A stretch of 64,000 bases of DNA from JAEXOD01 sp963663265 (GTDB lineage: Bacteria > Bacteroidota > Ignavibacteria > Ignavibacteriales > Melioribacteraceae): contig CAXXXM010000001.1 of the NCBI GenBank assembly GCA_963663265.2, positions 930,001 through 994,000 of the forward strand, in the 5' to 3' direction. Below the pieces are notes generated by a model that was not told where the DNA came from, made no database searches, and saw only the letters and a list, made by a program, of their open reading frames with translations. The translations under genes and the position numbers were made by a program. This document shows positions 35,136-43,618 of this stretch, one piece after another; within the stretch, counting starts at the first letter, position 1; the number at the start of each line of letters is the position of its first letter.

Positions 35136-36536
35136 ATGTCTAACAACATAATAGATGTAATAAAACGGAATTTCGACAATAAGTTAGAAAGTCAAATTAT
35201 TAAAGACTTAATTACTGATAATGAAACGACAAAAAAAAGGGTGTCAAAGCTTTATGATGAGTATACTGGAGATGTTGATATTCTTCATCATGAAAATAAA
35301 GAGTTTCTACAAGAAAATAATAAGCTCCCAAATGATTATCGAGGTGATATAATCGACCAAGCAGTCGGTTATGTTTATGGAACTCCAATTACTTATAATC
35401 TTCTTGAACCAAATAAATCCTCAACTATAATTGACTACTTTACAAATTTTATGTCTCGAAATAATATTGATGACCTTGATTCTCGTACAGGGGAACTGGC
35501 TTGTATTTGTGGATTTGCGGCACGTTTGCTGTATGTTGATATTGAAGGAAACGAAAGAGTTATGAATATCAGTCCTTGGGAAGTAATATTCATAAATGAC
35601 GCAACAATCGATGAATTGCAGTATGCAATGATTTATTATCCAATAAAAGTTCAACTTGCTGATGGGAGAATGGTTGAAAGAAAAAAGGTTGAGTGGTATG
35701 ACAAAAAAAATATTACTTTCTACATTGAAGATGAGAATGGGAATTACTTTAAAGATACTTTTTCAGAAGCAATGAACCCAAGACCTCATTTATTTGATTA
35801 CGTGCCTGTAGTTAAATATCCAAATAATGATATTGAAAAAGGGGATTTTGAAAAAGTTAACGAATTGATTAATGCTTATGATAGTGTAACTACAATGTCT
35901 CAAGATGATATTGAACAATTTAGGTCTGCTTATTTTACTGTAACCGGAGCTGAACTTGATGAGCAAACAATTGATATTGCACATCGGACTGGTGCTCTAA
36001 ATATTCCGGAGGGTGCAACCGCTGGTTTCCTTACTAAAGACTTAAATGGAGCTATTCAAGCTATTGAGAATCAAAAGAAAACTTTAAATGACAATATATA
36101 TAAATTTTCCAAATCTGTTGATATGACTGATGAACAGTTTTCTGGTTCAGCAATGTCTGGTGAATCAAGGAAATGGAAACTTGTAGGTTTGGAATTCAAA
36201 GCAATTAAAAAGGTAAGGAAATTTACCAAGGCAAATCGGGAAATGTTCCGAATTCTTGCAAGTGCATGGAAGAAAAAAGGGATAATCTTTGACCCCGAAA
36301 AAGTTGAAATGGTATTTACGAGAACACTGCCGGTTGATACTAAATATTCTGCTGAAGTTAGTCAACTATTAAAAGGCAATGTTAGTGAAGAAACACGTTT
36401 ATCGCTTTTACCTTTTGTGAAAGATGTACAAACTGAATTAGAAAAAATGGCTGCAGATGCTGACAACTATAATCTTAATTTTGAAGAGGATAACAATGAA
36501 CAACCGAATGACCAAGAAAATCAGAAAAGTAACTAA
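35136..36536 (+). CDS. Portal protein, SPP1 gp6-like
   Basis: 466 residues, dodecameric portal at the capsid vertex. Family-typical pieces are YTGDVDILHHE (residues ~44-54), NKLPNDYRGDIIDQAVGYVYG (~66-86), the PVVKYPNNDIEKGDFEKV block (~226) and VDMTDEQFSGSAMSGESRKWKL (~328-350). An acidic, Asn/Gln-rich C-terminal tail follows. RBS aggagaaaaa. Order TerL-portal-MuF matches SPP1-like phages. Confidence 0.9.
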   Translation: MSNNIIDVIKRNFDNKLESQIIKDLITDNETTKKRVSKLYDEYTGDVDILHHENKEFLQENNKLPNDYRGDIIDQAVGYVYGTPITYNLLEPNKSSTIIDYFTNFMSRNNIDDLDSRTGELACICGFAARLLYVDIEGNERVMNISPWEVIFINDATIDELQYAMIYYPIKVQLADGRMVERKKVEWYDKKNITFYIEDENGNYFKDTFSEAMNPRPHLFDYVPVVKYPNNDIEKGDFEKVNELINAYDSVTTMSQDDIEQFRSAYFTVTGAELDEQTIDIAHRTGALNIPEGATAGFLTKDLNGAIQAIENQKKTLNDNIYKFSKSVDMTDEQFSGSAMSGESRKWKLVGLEFKAIKKVRKFTKANREMFRILASAWKKKGIIFDPEKVEMVFTRTLPVDTKYSAEVSQLLKGNVSEETRLSLLPFVKDVQTELEKMAADADNYNLNFEEDNNEQPNDQENQKSN

Positions 36537-36681
36537 TAAAAAAATTAGACTTGACCTTGAAGATGCAATTAGAGTATTACAAAATCACAAGTTTTATTGG
36601 CGGTTAATCTATGGTGTACGATTAATCCTCAAATGGAATCCTGTTCCGATTAGAATTGTGAGGAGTAGTGAAGATGACTGA
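36496..36681 (+). CDS. Small basic hypothetical protein
   Basis: 61 residues from the ATG at 36496, which has gaagagga upstream. Highly basic (KKIRKVTNKKIRLDLEDA). Overlaps the portal 3' end by 41 bp in another frame and the next gene by a few bases. May bind DNA; no family recognised. Confidence 0.45.
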   Translation: MNNRMTKKIRKVTNKKIRLDLEDAIRVLQNHKFYWRLIYGVRLILKWNPVPIRIVRSSEDD

Positions 36682-36931
36682 TTTAGATAGTTTACTTGAT
36701 TCTAATTGTGGAAATAAAAAAGAAACAATTCTAAAAAAAATGGAAGATATGTGTAGTGAATTACATAAGCTTGGTGATTCTGTAAGGATATTTGTTACTT
36801 TTCATGATGAAAGAACTGGGGAGACACATTCAGTTACAAGTGGTGCAGGTAATTATTATGCACAGTTTGGGCATGTAAAAGAATGGATAAATATTATAGA
36901 AAGGGGAGATAATGTCGAAGCAGAAGAATAA
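36674..36931 (+). CDS. Small hypothetical protein
   Basis: 85 residues from the ATG at 36674, chosen because AGGAG lies 8 bp upstream (a GTG at 36668 is too near). Contains SVRIFVTFHDERTGETHSVTSG, a beta-hairpin-like core. No family recognised. Overlaps the MuF-like gene by 20 bp. Confidence 0.48.
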   Translation: MTDLDSLLDSNCGNKKETILKKMEDMCSELHKLGDSVRIFVTFHDERTGETHSVTSGAGNYYAQFGHVKEWINIIERGDNVEAEE

Positions 36932-37829
36932 TAATGTTGACAAAGTAATCCAAGAGTTGTTGCAAAACAAAGAAAGGGAATTGCTTAAACAATATCAAAA
37001 AGCACTCAAGGAAATTAAAAGCGAAATTGCTAAATTATATGAAAAGTATGGTGATGATTTGTCTTTTGGTGATGCTGTAAAGCTTAACCGACTTTCTAAT
37101 GTTGAAAATAAAATTAAAGAGCAATTAGTTGAGTTACAGAAAAATACTACTGCAACAATAAAAGAAACGATTAAAAGTATTTATTCTGAAACTTATAATA
37201 TTACATATTTCAACTTAGAAAAGTCGATTGGTCTTAGCTTAAACTTTGGATTATTACCAAAGAATGCTATTGAACAATCTGTCCTCAATCCCTTAGATAG
37301 AATTAAATGGACTGAAAGAAATAACGATCAAATAAATGCCCTAAATAAAACAATCCGTGAAGAAATTACTCAAGGACTTATCCAGGGAAAAGGGTATGCG
37401 AAAGTAGCAAAAGTGATTTCTGAAAAAACAGAAATTAGTTATAAAAGAGCAATGCGAATAGCAAGGACAGAAGGGCACAGAGCCTTTTCTGAGGGAACAA
37501 ATAAAACTTTTGAGACAGCAAAAAAAGCAGCTGATAATATGGGTTATAAAATAAAAAAGGTCTGGGTTGCAACTCTTGATGAAAAAACAAGAACTAACCA
37601 CCAAAAAATGGATGGTCAAATTGCTGATGAAGAAGGTAACTTTACTTTGCCCTCTGGGGTAAAAACTAAAGGTCCGGGTCAATGTGGTATTCCGGAAGAA
37701 GATATTAACTGTCGTTGTAAGGCAATAACCCAAATTGAAGGCTTTGAATCAAAAACGAGAAAAGATAATGTTTCTAAAAAGCTAATCACAAATATTACCT
37801 ATCAAGAATGGTTAAAAACAAAATCCTAA
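36912..37829 (+). CDS. Phage head morphogenesis protein, SPP1 gp7/MuF-like
   Basis: 305 residues. A long N-terminal helical part is followed by the Mu F-like domain: GKGYAKVAKVISEKTEISYKR, RIARTEGHRAFSEGTN (residues ~183-198), VWVATLDEKTRTNHQKMDGQ (~217-236) and the final EDINCRCKAI. Minor head protein carried with the portal into the capsid. No extra toxin domain is fused to its end, which some MuF proteins carry. Confidence 0.88.
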   Translation: MSKQKNNNVDKVIQELLQNKERELLKQYQKALKEIKSEIAKLYEKYGDDLSFGDAVKLNRLSNVENKIKEQLVELQKNTTATIKETIKSIYSETYNITYFNLEKSIGLSLNFGLLPKNAIEQSVLNPLDRIKWTERNNDQINALNKTIREEITQGLIQGKGYAKVAKVISEKTEISYKRAMRIARTEGHRAFSEGTNKTFETAKKAADNMGYKIKKVWVATLDEKTRTNHQKMDGQIADEEGNFTLPSGVKTKGPGQCGIPEEDINCRCKAITQIEGFESKTRKDNVSKKLITNITYQEWLKTKS

Positions 37830-37894
37830 CAAAAAATAGGATGACAAGCCAAAAAAAATAAATTAGTTTAATCCCATTAATTCACGTAAAAATA

Positions 37895-37918
37895 CTTGGA
37901 GGAATTAACGACTCCAAG
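37895..37918 (+). promoter_or_regulatory. Hairpin in the leader of the scaffold gene
   Basis: Perfect 7-bp inverted repeat cttggag/ctccaag with a 10-nt loop, 20 bp upstream of the scaffold ATG, inside a 108-bp gap that is long for this phage. A weaker repeat, atccta/taggat, lies earlier at 37823-37842. They could be a processing or attenuation site raising capsid-gene expression; there is no T-tract, so a terminator is unlikely. Confidence 0.35.
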
Positions 37919-37937
37919 GATGGGAGAATAAAAACTA

Positions 37938-38525
37938 ATGAAACTGTCTGATATAATTGCAAAAATCCAAAAAGGTGAAGCTTTAACAGCTGAAGAAATT
38001 ACGTTTCTTCAGAATATAAAACCACTTGACCATGATAGTGTAAAAGAATATTTAGAAAAAGACGAAACAGGGAAGAAGTTATTAACATCTTTAACTGATT
38101 CGGCTGTAACTAAAGGAATAAACACTTTCAAGGATAAAACCTTACCTGGTCTAATCGACGAAGAAGTTAAGAAAAAAAACCCGGAACTAACAGAAGACCA
38201 AAAGAAGATTCAGCAATTGGCTAATGATTTAGAAAGTATGAAATCCGAAGCTAATAAAGCAAAGCTTAAGAATTCTGCTATTACTTTAGGAACTGGAAAG
38301 AAAATCCCAATTAAGTTAATTGATTTTCTAATTGGTTCTGATGAAGATAGCACTAACGCAAATATAGAGCTTTTTGCAACTGAGTATACAAATTCCATTG
38401 CTTCTGCTGTTCAGGAACAATTCAAAACTAATGGAAGAAAACCAGATGGTGGTGGGTCAGGTACTGAACCTAACTTGGATGATTTGTCAGACACAGAATA
38501 TATGGCAAAACGTCTAACTAAATAG
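37938..38525 (+). CDS. Capsid scaffold protein
   Basis: 195 residues, acidic and largely helical, with a coiled-coil middle (KKIQQLANDLESMKSEANKAKLK, near residues 93-115) and a Gly-rich hinge before a short acidic C-terminal coat-binding tail (DGGGSGTEPNLDDLSD). Layout and place between MuF and the coat gene are those of DUF4355-like scaffolds. Confidence 0.72.
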   Translation: MKLSDIIAKIQKGEALTAEEITFLQNIKPLDHDSVKEYLEKDETGKKLLTSLTDSAVTKGINTFKDKTLPGLIDEEVKKKNPELTEDQKKIQQLANDLESMKSEANKAKLKNSAITLGTGKKIPIKLIDFLIGSDEDSTNANIELFATEYTNSIASAVQEQFKTNGRKPDGGGSGTEPNLDDLSDTEYMAKRLTK

Positions 38526-38534
38526 GGTATAAAA

Positions 38535-39779
38535 ATGAAAAAGTTTTTTAAGCACAATCAGTTCATGGCATTAATTATAAGTTTTGTGGTACTTGTATTA
38601 ATGTCTCAAATTGTAGAAGCCAAACAAACCGTAGCTGGTATTATTATGGCAAATACATTCTTAACCACAAAAACAATTGCTCGTGAAGCATTAGTAACAC
38701 TCAGAAATCAATTGGTAATGAAATACTTAGTTTATCCTAACTTCTCAAACGAATATCAGAAAGAAGGGGATACAATAAGAGTTAAAAAGCCAACAGTTCT
38801 TAAAGCTAATATGTTTTCAGATGAAATTGATATACAGGATATTAGCCAAGATAGTGTTGATGTACAGCTTAGCTATATCCCTGATGTTTCAGTTAATTGG
38901 ACTTCAAAAGAAAGAGCATTAAATTTAGCTGACTTCAAAAAAGAATATCTTGACCCAGCAATGCTTGCAATCTCTGAACTTGTTGATGAAACTATATTCT
39001 CTGATTTTTATCCTTTTGTACCAAATTATGTTGGTGAATCTGGTGTTACTCCAGATGACTTAACTGATTTTTCAAATGCTGCAAAAGTATTAAATGATAT
39101 GAAATGCCCAGCGGCAGGTAGAAATGCAGTTTGGAATACTTCTGCAAATGCTAAGTTTTCTAATATCCCTGCTATTGTAAATGCTGAAAAATCAGGAAGT
39201 ACTGAAGCATTGAGAGAAGGTAATATTGGTAGAATCCAAGGATTAAACAACTATTGGAGCCAAAAAGTACAAACACATGTTGCAGGAAGTTTCACAGCCG
39301 TAACCGCTCCAAAAGTGAATACCGCAAGTGTTAAAGACTCTTATACTATTGTTCTCAAAGGTGGAGCTGGTACTGAGACTATTAAGAAAGGGGATATTTT
39401 CTCTCTGATTACTGATGGGAAATCTTATTCTTATGCCGCTGCTTCAGATGCAACTGCTGTTGCAGGTGTAGTATCAATTACTACTTCAACTCCTATTGGT
39501 GCAGTTCATACGGTGGATACTGCAATTACTTTTCCAGATAAAACAACCGGTGGACACGTTGCAAATTTAGCCTTTGTTCCACAAGCTTGTTTACTTGTCA
39601 CTCGTCCTTTAGAAGTTCCACTCGGAAATAAAGAAGGATATACAATTAGTTATGAAGGACTATCCTTAAGAGTTGTCGCTGGTTATGACATTAAAACCAA
39701 AAAAGAAATCCTTTCTATGGATATGCTTTTTGGGGTAAAAGCCGCCAGACCAGAATTAGCAGTAAGAATATTAGGTTAA
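38535..39779 (+). CDS. Major capsid protein, P22 coat-like
   Basis: 414 residues. From residue 38 on, the sequence has the usual P22-coat-like start, MANTFLTTKTIAREALVTLR, then GDTIRVKKPTV and VSVNWTSKERALNLADF. The first 37 residues are an oddity: a basic start followed by a strongly hydrophobic stretch and EAKQ, looking like a signal peptide. The ATG at 38535 has a weak AGGG 8 bp upstream; the ATG at 38646 has no convincing site. The coat itself is secure, its true start is not. Followed by a strong terminator. Confidence 0.85.
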   Translation: MKKFFKHNQFMALIISFVVLVLMSQIVEAKQTVAGIIMANTFLTTKTIAREALVTLRNQLVMKYLVYPNFSNEYQKEGDTIRVKKPTVLKANMFSDEIDIQDISQDSVDVQLSYIPDVSVNWTSKERALNLADFKKEYLDPAMLAISELVDETIFSDFYPFVPNYVGESGVTPDDLTDFSNAAKVLNDMKCPAAGRNAVWNTSANAKFSNIPAIVNAEKSGSTEALREGNIGRIQGLNNYWSQKVQTHVAGSFTAVTAPKVNTASVKDSYTIVLKGGAGTETIKKGDIFSLITDGKSYSYAAASDATAVAGVVSITTSTPIGAVHTVDTAITFPDKTTGGHVANLAFVPQACLLVTRPLEVPLGNKEGYTISYEGLSLRVVAGYDIKTKKEILSMDMLFGVKAARPELAVRILG

Positions 39780-39784
39780 TTTTC

Positions 39785-39810
39785 GAGGGGCTTAGCCCCT
39801 CACATTTTTA
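39785..39810 (+). terminator. Terminator after the major capsid gene
   Basis: Perfect 7-bp GC-rich stem gaggggc/gcccctc with a 3-nt loop, then acattttta. It lies 5 bp after the stop and may reduce read-through so that coat is made in excess over the connector proteins. Confidence 0.75.
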
Positions 39811-39831
39811 TAACAACAGGGAATTAATAAA

Positions 39832-39960
39832 ATGAAATGTCCATATTGTAATCAAGAGTTTTCATCAGAAGTTATGCCAATGCATATACAAAGATGTCCC
39901 AAAAAACCTAAACCTAAAGAAACTCCTCCTTCAGGAGAAACTCAAGAACCAGGTAAATAA
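39832..39960 (+). CDS. Small zinc-finger peptide (42 residues)
   Basis: Open frame with a CPYCNQEF ... HIQRC start, that is CxxC followed by H-x3-C, a compact single zinc finger, and then a Pro/Lys/Glu-rich tail. A CAGGGAATTAATAA stretch precedes the ATG. It sits between the coat terminator and the connector gene. Similar short finger peptides occur beside coat genes in other phages; role unknown. Confidence 0.55.
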   Translation: MKCPYCNQEFSSEVMPMHIQRCPKKPKPKETPPSGETQEPGK

Positions 39961-39962
39961 TA

Positions 39963-40556
39963 ATGGCTATTCTAAGTTTGGATGAAGCTAAAAAATTGTT
40001 GGGGATTCAAGACAGTTCAAAAGATCAATTACTTATTGCCTTGATTCCCGACTTGCAAAATTTTCTTTTTGACTATTGCAAAAATTACTTTGAATTAGTT
40101 AAAGAGGATTCAAGCTATTACAATATTTATACAAAAAATTGTTTTAACAAAGATTATTATTTGAAATCGGCTTATACATCATTCCAAGATAACAAGATTA
40201 TTAATAGCTTAGGGAAGTTTCTTGATTCCGGATTTATGAAACACGCTCATGTCCGGGTGCAGTCAAGTGTTCTCAATGATGGCGTTTACGAAGTGACAGA
40301 GGTAACTAATACAGAAATAACTTGTAAAGAGACTTTTATAGAAGAACCAGAAGGTGAATATATTCAGTTATCAGTTGTTAGTTTTCCTAAGGGATTAAAA
40401 ATACCATTTTCACGATTATTAGCTTTTGAATTGAATCAACAAGCGAAAAAGGGAATTAATTCCGAAAGCTTAGCAGACCATTCAATTAGTTTTAGCCAAT
40501 CTTATCCACAATCTTTATTGAGTGCTTTTGCTCCCTACAGGAGGATAAAAGCATGA
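39963..40556 (+). CDS. Head-tail connector protein, gp6/gp15-like
   Basis: 197 residues. The helical N-terminus, LSLDEAKKLLGIQDSSKDQL followed by LIALIPDLQNFLFDYCKNYF, is the common start of phage head-tail connectors of the HK97 gp6/SPP1 gp15 class. The protein here is longer than the usual ~100 residues because of a beta-rich insertion in the middle (residues ~60-130). Overlaps the next gene by 4 bp. Confidence 0.72.
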   Translation: MAILSLDEAKKLLGIQDSSKDQLLIALIPDLQNFLFDYCKNYFELVKEDSSYYNIYTKNCFNKDYYLKSAYTSFQDNKIINSLGKFLDSGFMKHAHVRVQSSVLNDGVYEVTEVTNTEITCKETFIEEPEGEYIQLSVVSFPKGLKIPFSRLLAFELNQQAKKGINSESLADHSISFSQSYPQSLLSAFAPYRRIKA

Positions 40557-40870
40557 TTGAGGATTATTTCAATGACGTGTGCACAATCCAACGTGTTAGT
40601 TTTGCAAATGACAAAGGCTTGACGAAAGAGACTTATAGTACAATTAAAAACTCTCTTTGTTGCAAAATACGATTGTTAACCGGCAATGAAATATTCCAAA
40701 ATGAGAAACAAAATCAAGTAACAACTCACAGAATATATATGTCAATTGTGGATGTCAAATATGGTGATGTTGTTACAATCAATTCCGTAAAATATAAAGT
40801 GAAAATTACAAACAATCCAATGGGGATGAACAATTACTTAATAGTGGATTGTGAGAAAAGCGAGAATTAA
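40553..40870 (+). CDS. Head completion/stopper protein, SPP1 gp16-like
   Basis: 105 residues with the head-tail adaptor beta-barrel pattern: DVCTIQRVSFANDKGLTKETY near the start and DVVTINSVKYKVKITNNP in the second half. Closes the portal channel after packaging. Overlaps the connector gene. Confidence 0.68.
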   Translation: MIEDYFNDVCTIQRVSFANDKGLTKETYSTIKNSLCCKIRLLTGNEIFQNEKQNQVTTHRIYMSIVDVKYGDVVTINSVKYKVKITNNPMGMNNYLIVDCEKSEN

Positions 40871-41095
40871 ATGTGCATGAAAAAGACTTTCAAAGAAGGT
40901 ACCGATTATCTTAAGAAACTCGGAGCAAGTATTGGAGTTCCTTTTGCAGTTGGTTCTTTACCTGTCACTTCACCAACTCCGGACATTGTGTTCATTACGA
41001 TTGATGTACTTAAGGTTGTAGGTGTCTTGGTTGGTATCATATATACAATTACTAAAACCTATTTTTTAGTCAAAAATAGGGGGAAAAATGATTAG
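40871..41095 (+). CDS. Holin-like small membrane protein
   Basis: 74 residues starting immediately after the previous stop; ATG 40877 is an alternative. There are one or two hydrophobic segments (IGVPFAVGSLPV weakly, IVFITIDVLKVVGVLVGIIYTI strongly) and a basic tail. Its position two genes before the amidase and its size fit a holin, but the sequence alone does not prove it. Confidence 0.5.
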   Translation: MCMKKTFKEGTDYLKKLGASIGVPFAVGSLPVTSPTPDIVFITIDVLKVVGVLVGIIYTITKTYFLVKNRGKND

Positions 41096-41255
41096 CAGGA
41101 TAAAGCATATACCGAGTACGTTATTTGGTTGTTGCCTCATTTGTTTAGGGGCTTATATAGGGCTTAAATCAAACCAATGGGAAGCTCCTATTATGTTGAT
41201 AACTGCTGGACTTAGTTTTGTTGGTTACAAACCTAAGGAGCATAAAAATGAATAA
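41088..41255 (+). CDS. Small membrane protein of the lysis cassette (55 residues)
   Basis: Open frame with a good site (agggggaaaa before ATG). Two short hydrophobic segments, LFGCCLICLGAYIGL and PIMLITAGLSFVGY, form a hairpin-like membrane protein. It overlaps the gene before by 8 bp and the amidase start by 8 bp. Candidate holin or antiholin partner. Confidence 0.5.
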   Translation: MISRIKHIPSTLFGCCLICLGAYIGLKSNQWEAPIMLITAGLSFVGYKPKEHKNE

Positions 41256-41874
41256 GTTAAGTATTACTAATGACTTTCTACCAGAGAAAGATTACTTTCC
41301 GGAAGAAACAAAAAAAACGCAAATTGTACTACATCATACAGTTTCTTCTGGAACTGCGAAAAGCGTTAGGGACTATTTTGAACAAAAAGCTGGTAGAGTT
41401 GGCGTTCCTTTTATTATTGATAAGTTTGGGAATATCCTGTGTCTTTTTAATCCCAAACATTGGGCTTATCATTTGGGTTTAACAACTGCTGATAATTTGG
41501 CATGCAACAAAAAATCTATTGGAATAGAATTAGTTAACGAGGGGATTCTGTCAAGAGAATCCGTTGGGAAAGATGTCGTTTATCAGTGGACTTTTGGAAA
41601 GTTCTTTGGTAAGGTAAAACAACTCCCAGAACTTTGGCGTGGATCATATTTCTTTGCTGATTATAGAGTGGAACAAATAATTGCTGTAGCTGAATTGTGC
41701 AAAAAATTGTGTGCTGATTTTGGAATTCCAAAAAACGTTTTAGGGACGTTCGATTATTCAAAAGACTATCATAATTATAATGGTATTATCGGGCATTGTA
41801 ACGTACGTTCTGATAAGTCTGATATATCGCCGGCTTTTAATTATGAGTTATTTAAGGAGGTTCTAAATGCTTGA
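41248..41874 (+). CDS. N-acetylmuramoyl-L-alanine amidase (endolysin)
   Basis: 208-residue amidase_2 enzyme that cuts the amide bond between muramic acid and the peptide in peptidoglycan. Zinc-site residues lie in IVLHHTVSSG (near residue 27) and GHCNVRSDKSDISPAF (near 182), with the substrate-side NKKSIGIELVNEG near 87. There is no signal peptide, so it needs a holin. The ATG at 41248 is chosen for its aaggag site. Confidence 0.9.
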   Translation: MNKLSITNDFLPEKDYFPEETKKTQIVLHHTVSSGTAKSVRDYFEQKAGRVGVPFIIDKFGNILCLFNPKHWAYHLGLTTADNLACNKKSIGIELVNEGILSRESVGKDVVYQWTFGKFFGKVKQLPELWRGSYFFADYRVEQIIAVAELCKKLCADFGIPKNVLGTFDYSKDYHNYNGIIGHCNVRSDKSDISPAFNYELFKEVLNA

Positions 41875-42286
41875 AATATATAATTTGGTGATTAACTTTT
41901 TTGATTACTGCTTTGCAACCTATTTAATTGAAATAGTAAATTACTCAATCCTTGTGTTAATGCTGTGCCTTGCCGGAATATCAAATGCAGGAATGGACGT
42001 TTTACAATTCAATCCAAAAACTTTTGTCTTTCAAACAGATTGGTGGTTGATTAAGGGGAGATTTGCTTGGAATGAAAGACCGTGGTATACTAAGTTTATC
42101 TTTACCATGGTAAGTGATGGTTGGCACTTACTTAAATTTCTCAACATCATTTCGTACATAGTTGCAATATTTTTATTTAGCATTGAAATAACAAATATCC
42201 CTTTTCTATTGATTGCAATTGTAGCTGGCTATACTGTTGTTGGGAGTGCCTTTGAAATTGGATATAATTATTTATGGAGGTTATAA
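41867..42286 (+). CDS. Integral membrane protein of the lysis region
   Basis: 139 residues with three or four hydrophobic helices (residues ~20-40, ~90-115, ~112-133) and an aromatic, basic central loop (TDWWLIKGRFAWNERPWYTK). No family recognised. Overlaps the amidase gene by 8 bp. Could assist lysis or be a moron-like membrane factor. Confidence 0.52.
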   Translation: MLEIYNLVINFFDYCFATYLIEIVNYSILVLMLCLAGISNAGMDVLQFNPKTFVFQTDWWLIKGRFAWNERPWYTKFIFTMVSDGWHLLKFLNIISYIVAIFLFSIEITNIPFLLIAIVAGYTVVGSAFEIGYNYLWRL

Positions 42287-42576
42287 TGACTGACGATTTT
42301 AAATTACCAGAAGATACAAGATATAGAGAAATTTCTGAAATGCTTTTGAAGCGGTTAGGACCGGTTACAAAGGCATTTGAGTTTACTCCGAGTGATACAA
42401 CGGACGAGACTCGTATTTGTAGAGCTGTTCAAGCTAATACAACCGGTGCAGTTAAAGTGATGTTTGCCGACCAAACAACTTGGGTTAATACTTATGTTTT
42501 GCAAGGGGTAACTTATCCATGGCGATTAAGAAGAATTTCAATTGATAGTGTTGCAACAATGATTGGGTTAGAATAA
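42286..42576 (+). CDS. Small phage structural protein, spike-base-like
   Basis: 96 residues from the ATG at 42286 (TAATG overlap with the gene before, ggagg site). The core TRICRAVQANTTGAVKVMFAD ... WRLRRISIDSVAT is shaped like a small beta-barrel phage protein often found beside fibre or spike genes. The resemblance is weak and the placing next to the receptor-binding-like gene gives most support. Confidence 0.48.
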   Translation: MTDDFKLPEDTRYREISEMLLKRLGPVTKAFEFTPSDTTDETRICRAVQANTTGAVKVMFADQTTWVNTYVLQGVTYPWRLRRISIDSVATMIGLE

Positions 42577-43610
42577 TGTTGGGAATAGCTGTTACTCCAA
42601 TATGTAAACCAGAACTTGGGGATTTGGAAGTACGTAACCAAACCAAACCTTGCAAATTTAAATATTCAATTCCTTATTCTCAAACCTTATCAATTAGGCT
42701 TGCGGGTATGGCAGGAACAATTGATTGGGGTGATGGGACAACAAAAGTAATTACAGCAACAAATACAACTCATACAAAAACCTATTCAAGTGCCGGTCAA
42801 TACATAATTGAACTAATTGGCGATTTAAGTACTCTAACTTATTTAAATGTAAGTAGTACAACTGGGAATAACTATTTATATGGAAGTATTTCTTCATTTC
42901 AAAATGCAACTAATCTGACAACTTATGATGTCAGAGGTTCAAAAATATGTGGAAATATTTTAGACTTAACAAAGCTAACTAAACTTCAAAGTTTTATACC
43001 TTTCCTTTCAGGGGCAATTGGTGATATTTATGCTATGCGGAGTATGTCAGATTTAAGAACATTTTTTGGAGCATACGGACTAACAGGGGATATTTCGGTC
43101 TTAGCCACTTTACCCTTGTTGACAACAATTGGAATTGATACAGCTGCATTACATGGTGATATTTCATGTTTTTCAGGTAGAAGTAATATTACATATTTTG
43201 GGATGAATAATGGAAGTGGAAGAAATCGAGTTGTTGGAGATATAAATGCAATTTCTAACTGTGTTAATATTACTACTTTATCAAACTTCGCTTCTGGTAT
43301 ATATGGTGATTTATCTTTCCTTACCAATTTTACCAAATTAACTTTAATGAATCATAATGGATTATATCATTCATTTGAAACTTCAAATGCTCTACCTGCA
43401 TTCGGTGGAGAATTCTATTTTTATAATACTCAATGGGCATCTTCAGAACATTTAGACCGATTTATTAATTCATTAGCTGTTAATGCAAAGAACACAGGGG
43501 TTCGTAAATTCCATTCTCATGGAACTGGAACTCCAAGAACATCAGCCTCTGATGATGCAGTTGCTCATTTACAGTCATTAGGTTGGCAAGTCATAACTAA
43601 TAAAGTATAA
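42576..43610 (+). CDS. PKD-like plus leucine-rich-repeat-like protein, candidate receptor-binding protein
   Basis: 344 residues. Residues ~30-90 form a PKD-like or beta-sandwich unit (GTIDWGDGTTKVITATNTTH, then TKTYSSAGQYIIELIGDL). From ~95 on come irregular repeats with the LT-x-L/NIT-x-L rhythm and recurring GDI (GNILDL, GAIGDI, LTGDISVL, LHGDISCF, VVGDINAI, IYGDLSFL), like BspA-type leucine-rich repeats. Such surfaces bind host ligands, so a tail fibre or receptor-binding role is likely. No signal peptide. Starts in an ATGT overlap with the gene before. Confidence 0.55.
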   Translation: MLGIAVTPICKPELGDLEVRNQTKPCKFKYSIPYSQTLSIRLAGMAGTIDWGDGTTKVITATNTTHTKTYSSAGQYIIELIGDLSTLTYLNVSSTTGNNYLYGSISSFQNATNLTTYDVRGSKICGNILDLTKLTKLQSFIPFLSGAIGDIYAMRSMSDLRTFFGAYGLTGDISVLATLPLLTTIGIDTAALHGDISCFSGRSNITYFGMNNGSGRNRVVGDINAISNCVNITTLSNFASGIYGDLSFLTNFTKLTLMNHNGLYHSFETSNALPAFGGEFYFYNTQWASSEHLDRFINSLAVNAKNTGVRKFHSHGTGTPRTSASDDAVAHLQSLGWQVITNKV

Positions 43611-43618
43611 GGTGAAAA

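Noticed and set aside
36912..37829. A polymorphic toxin fused to the MuF-like protein
   Set aside because: The protein ends about 40 residues after the NCRCKAI block, leaving no room for a toxin domain.
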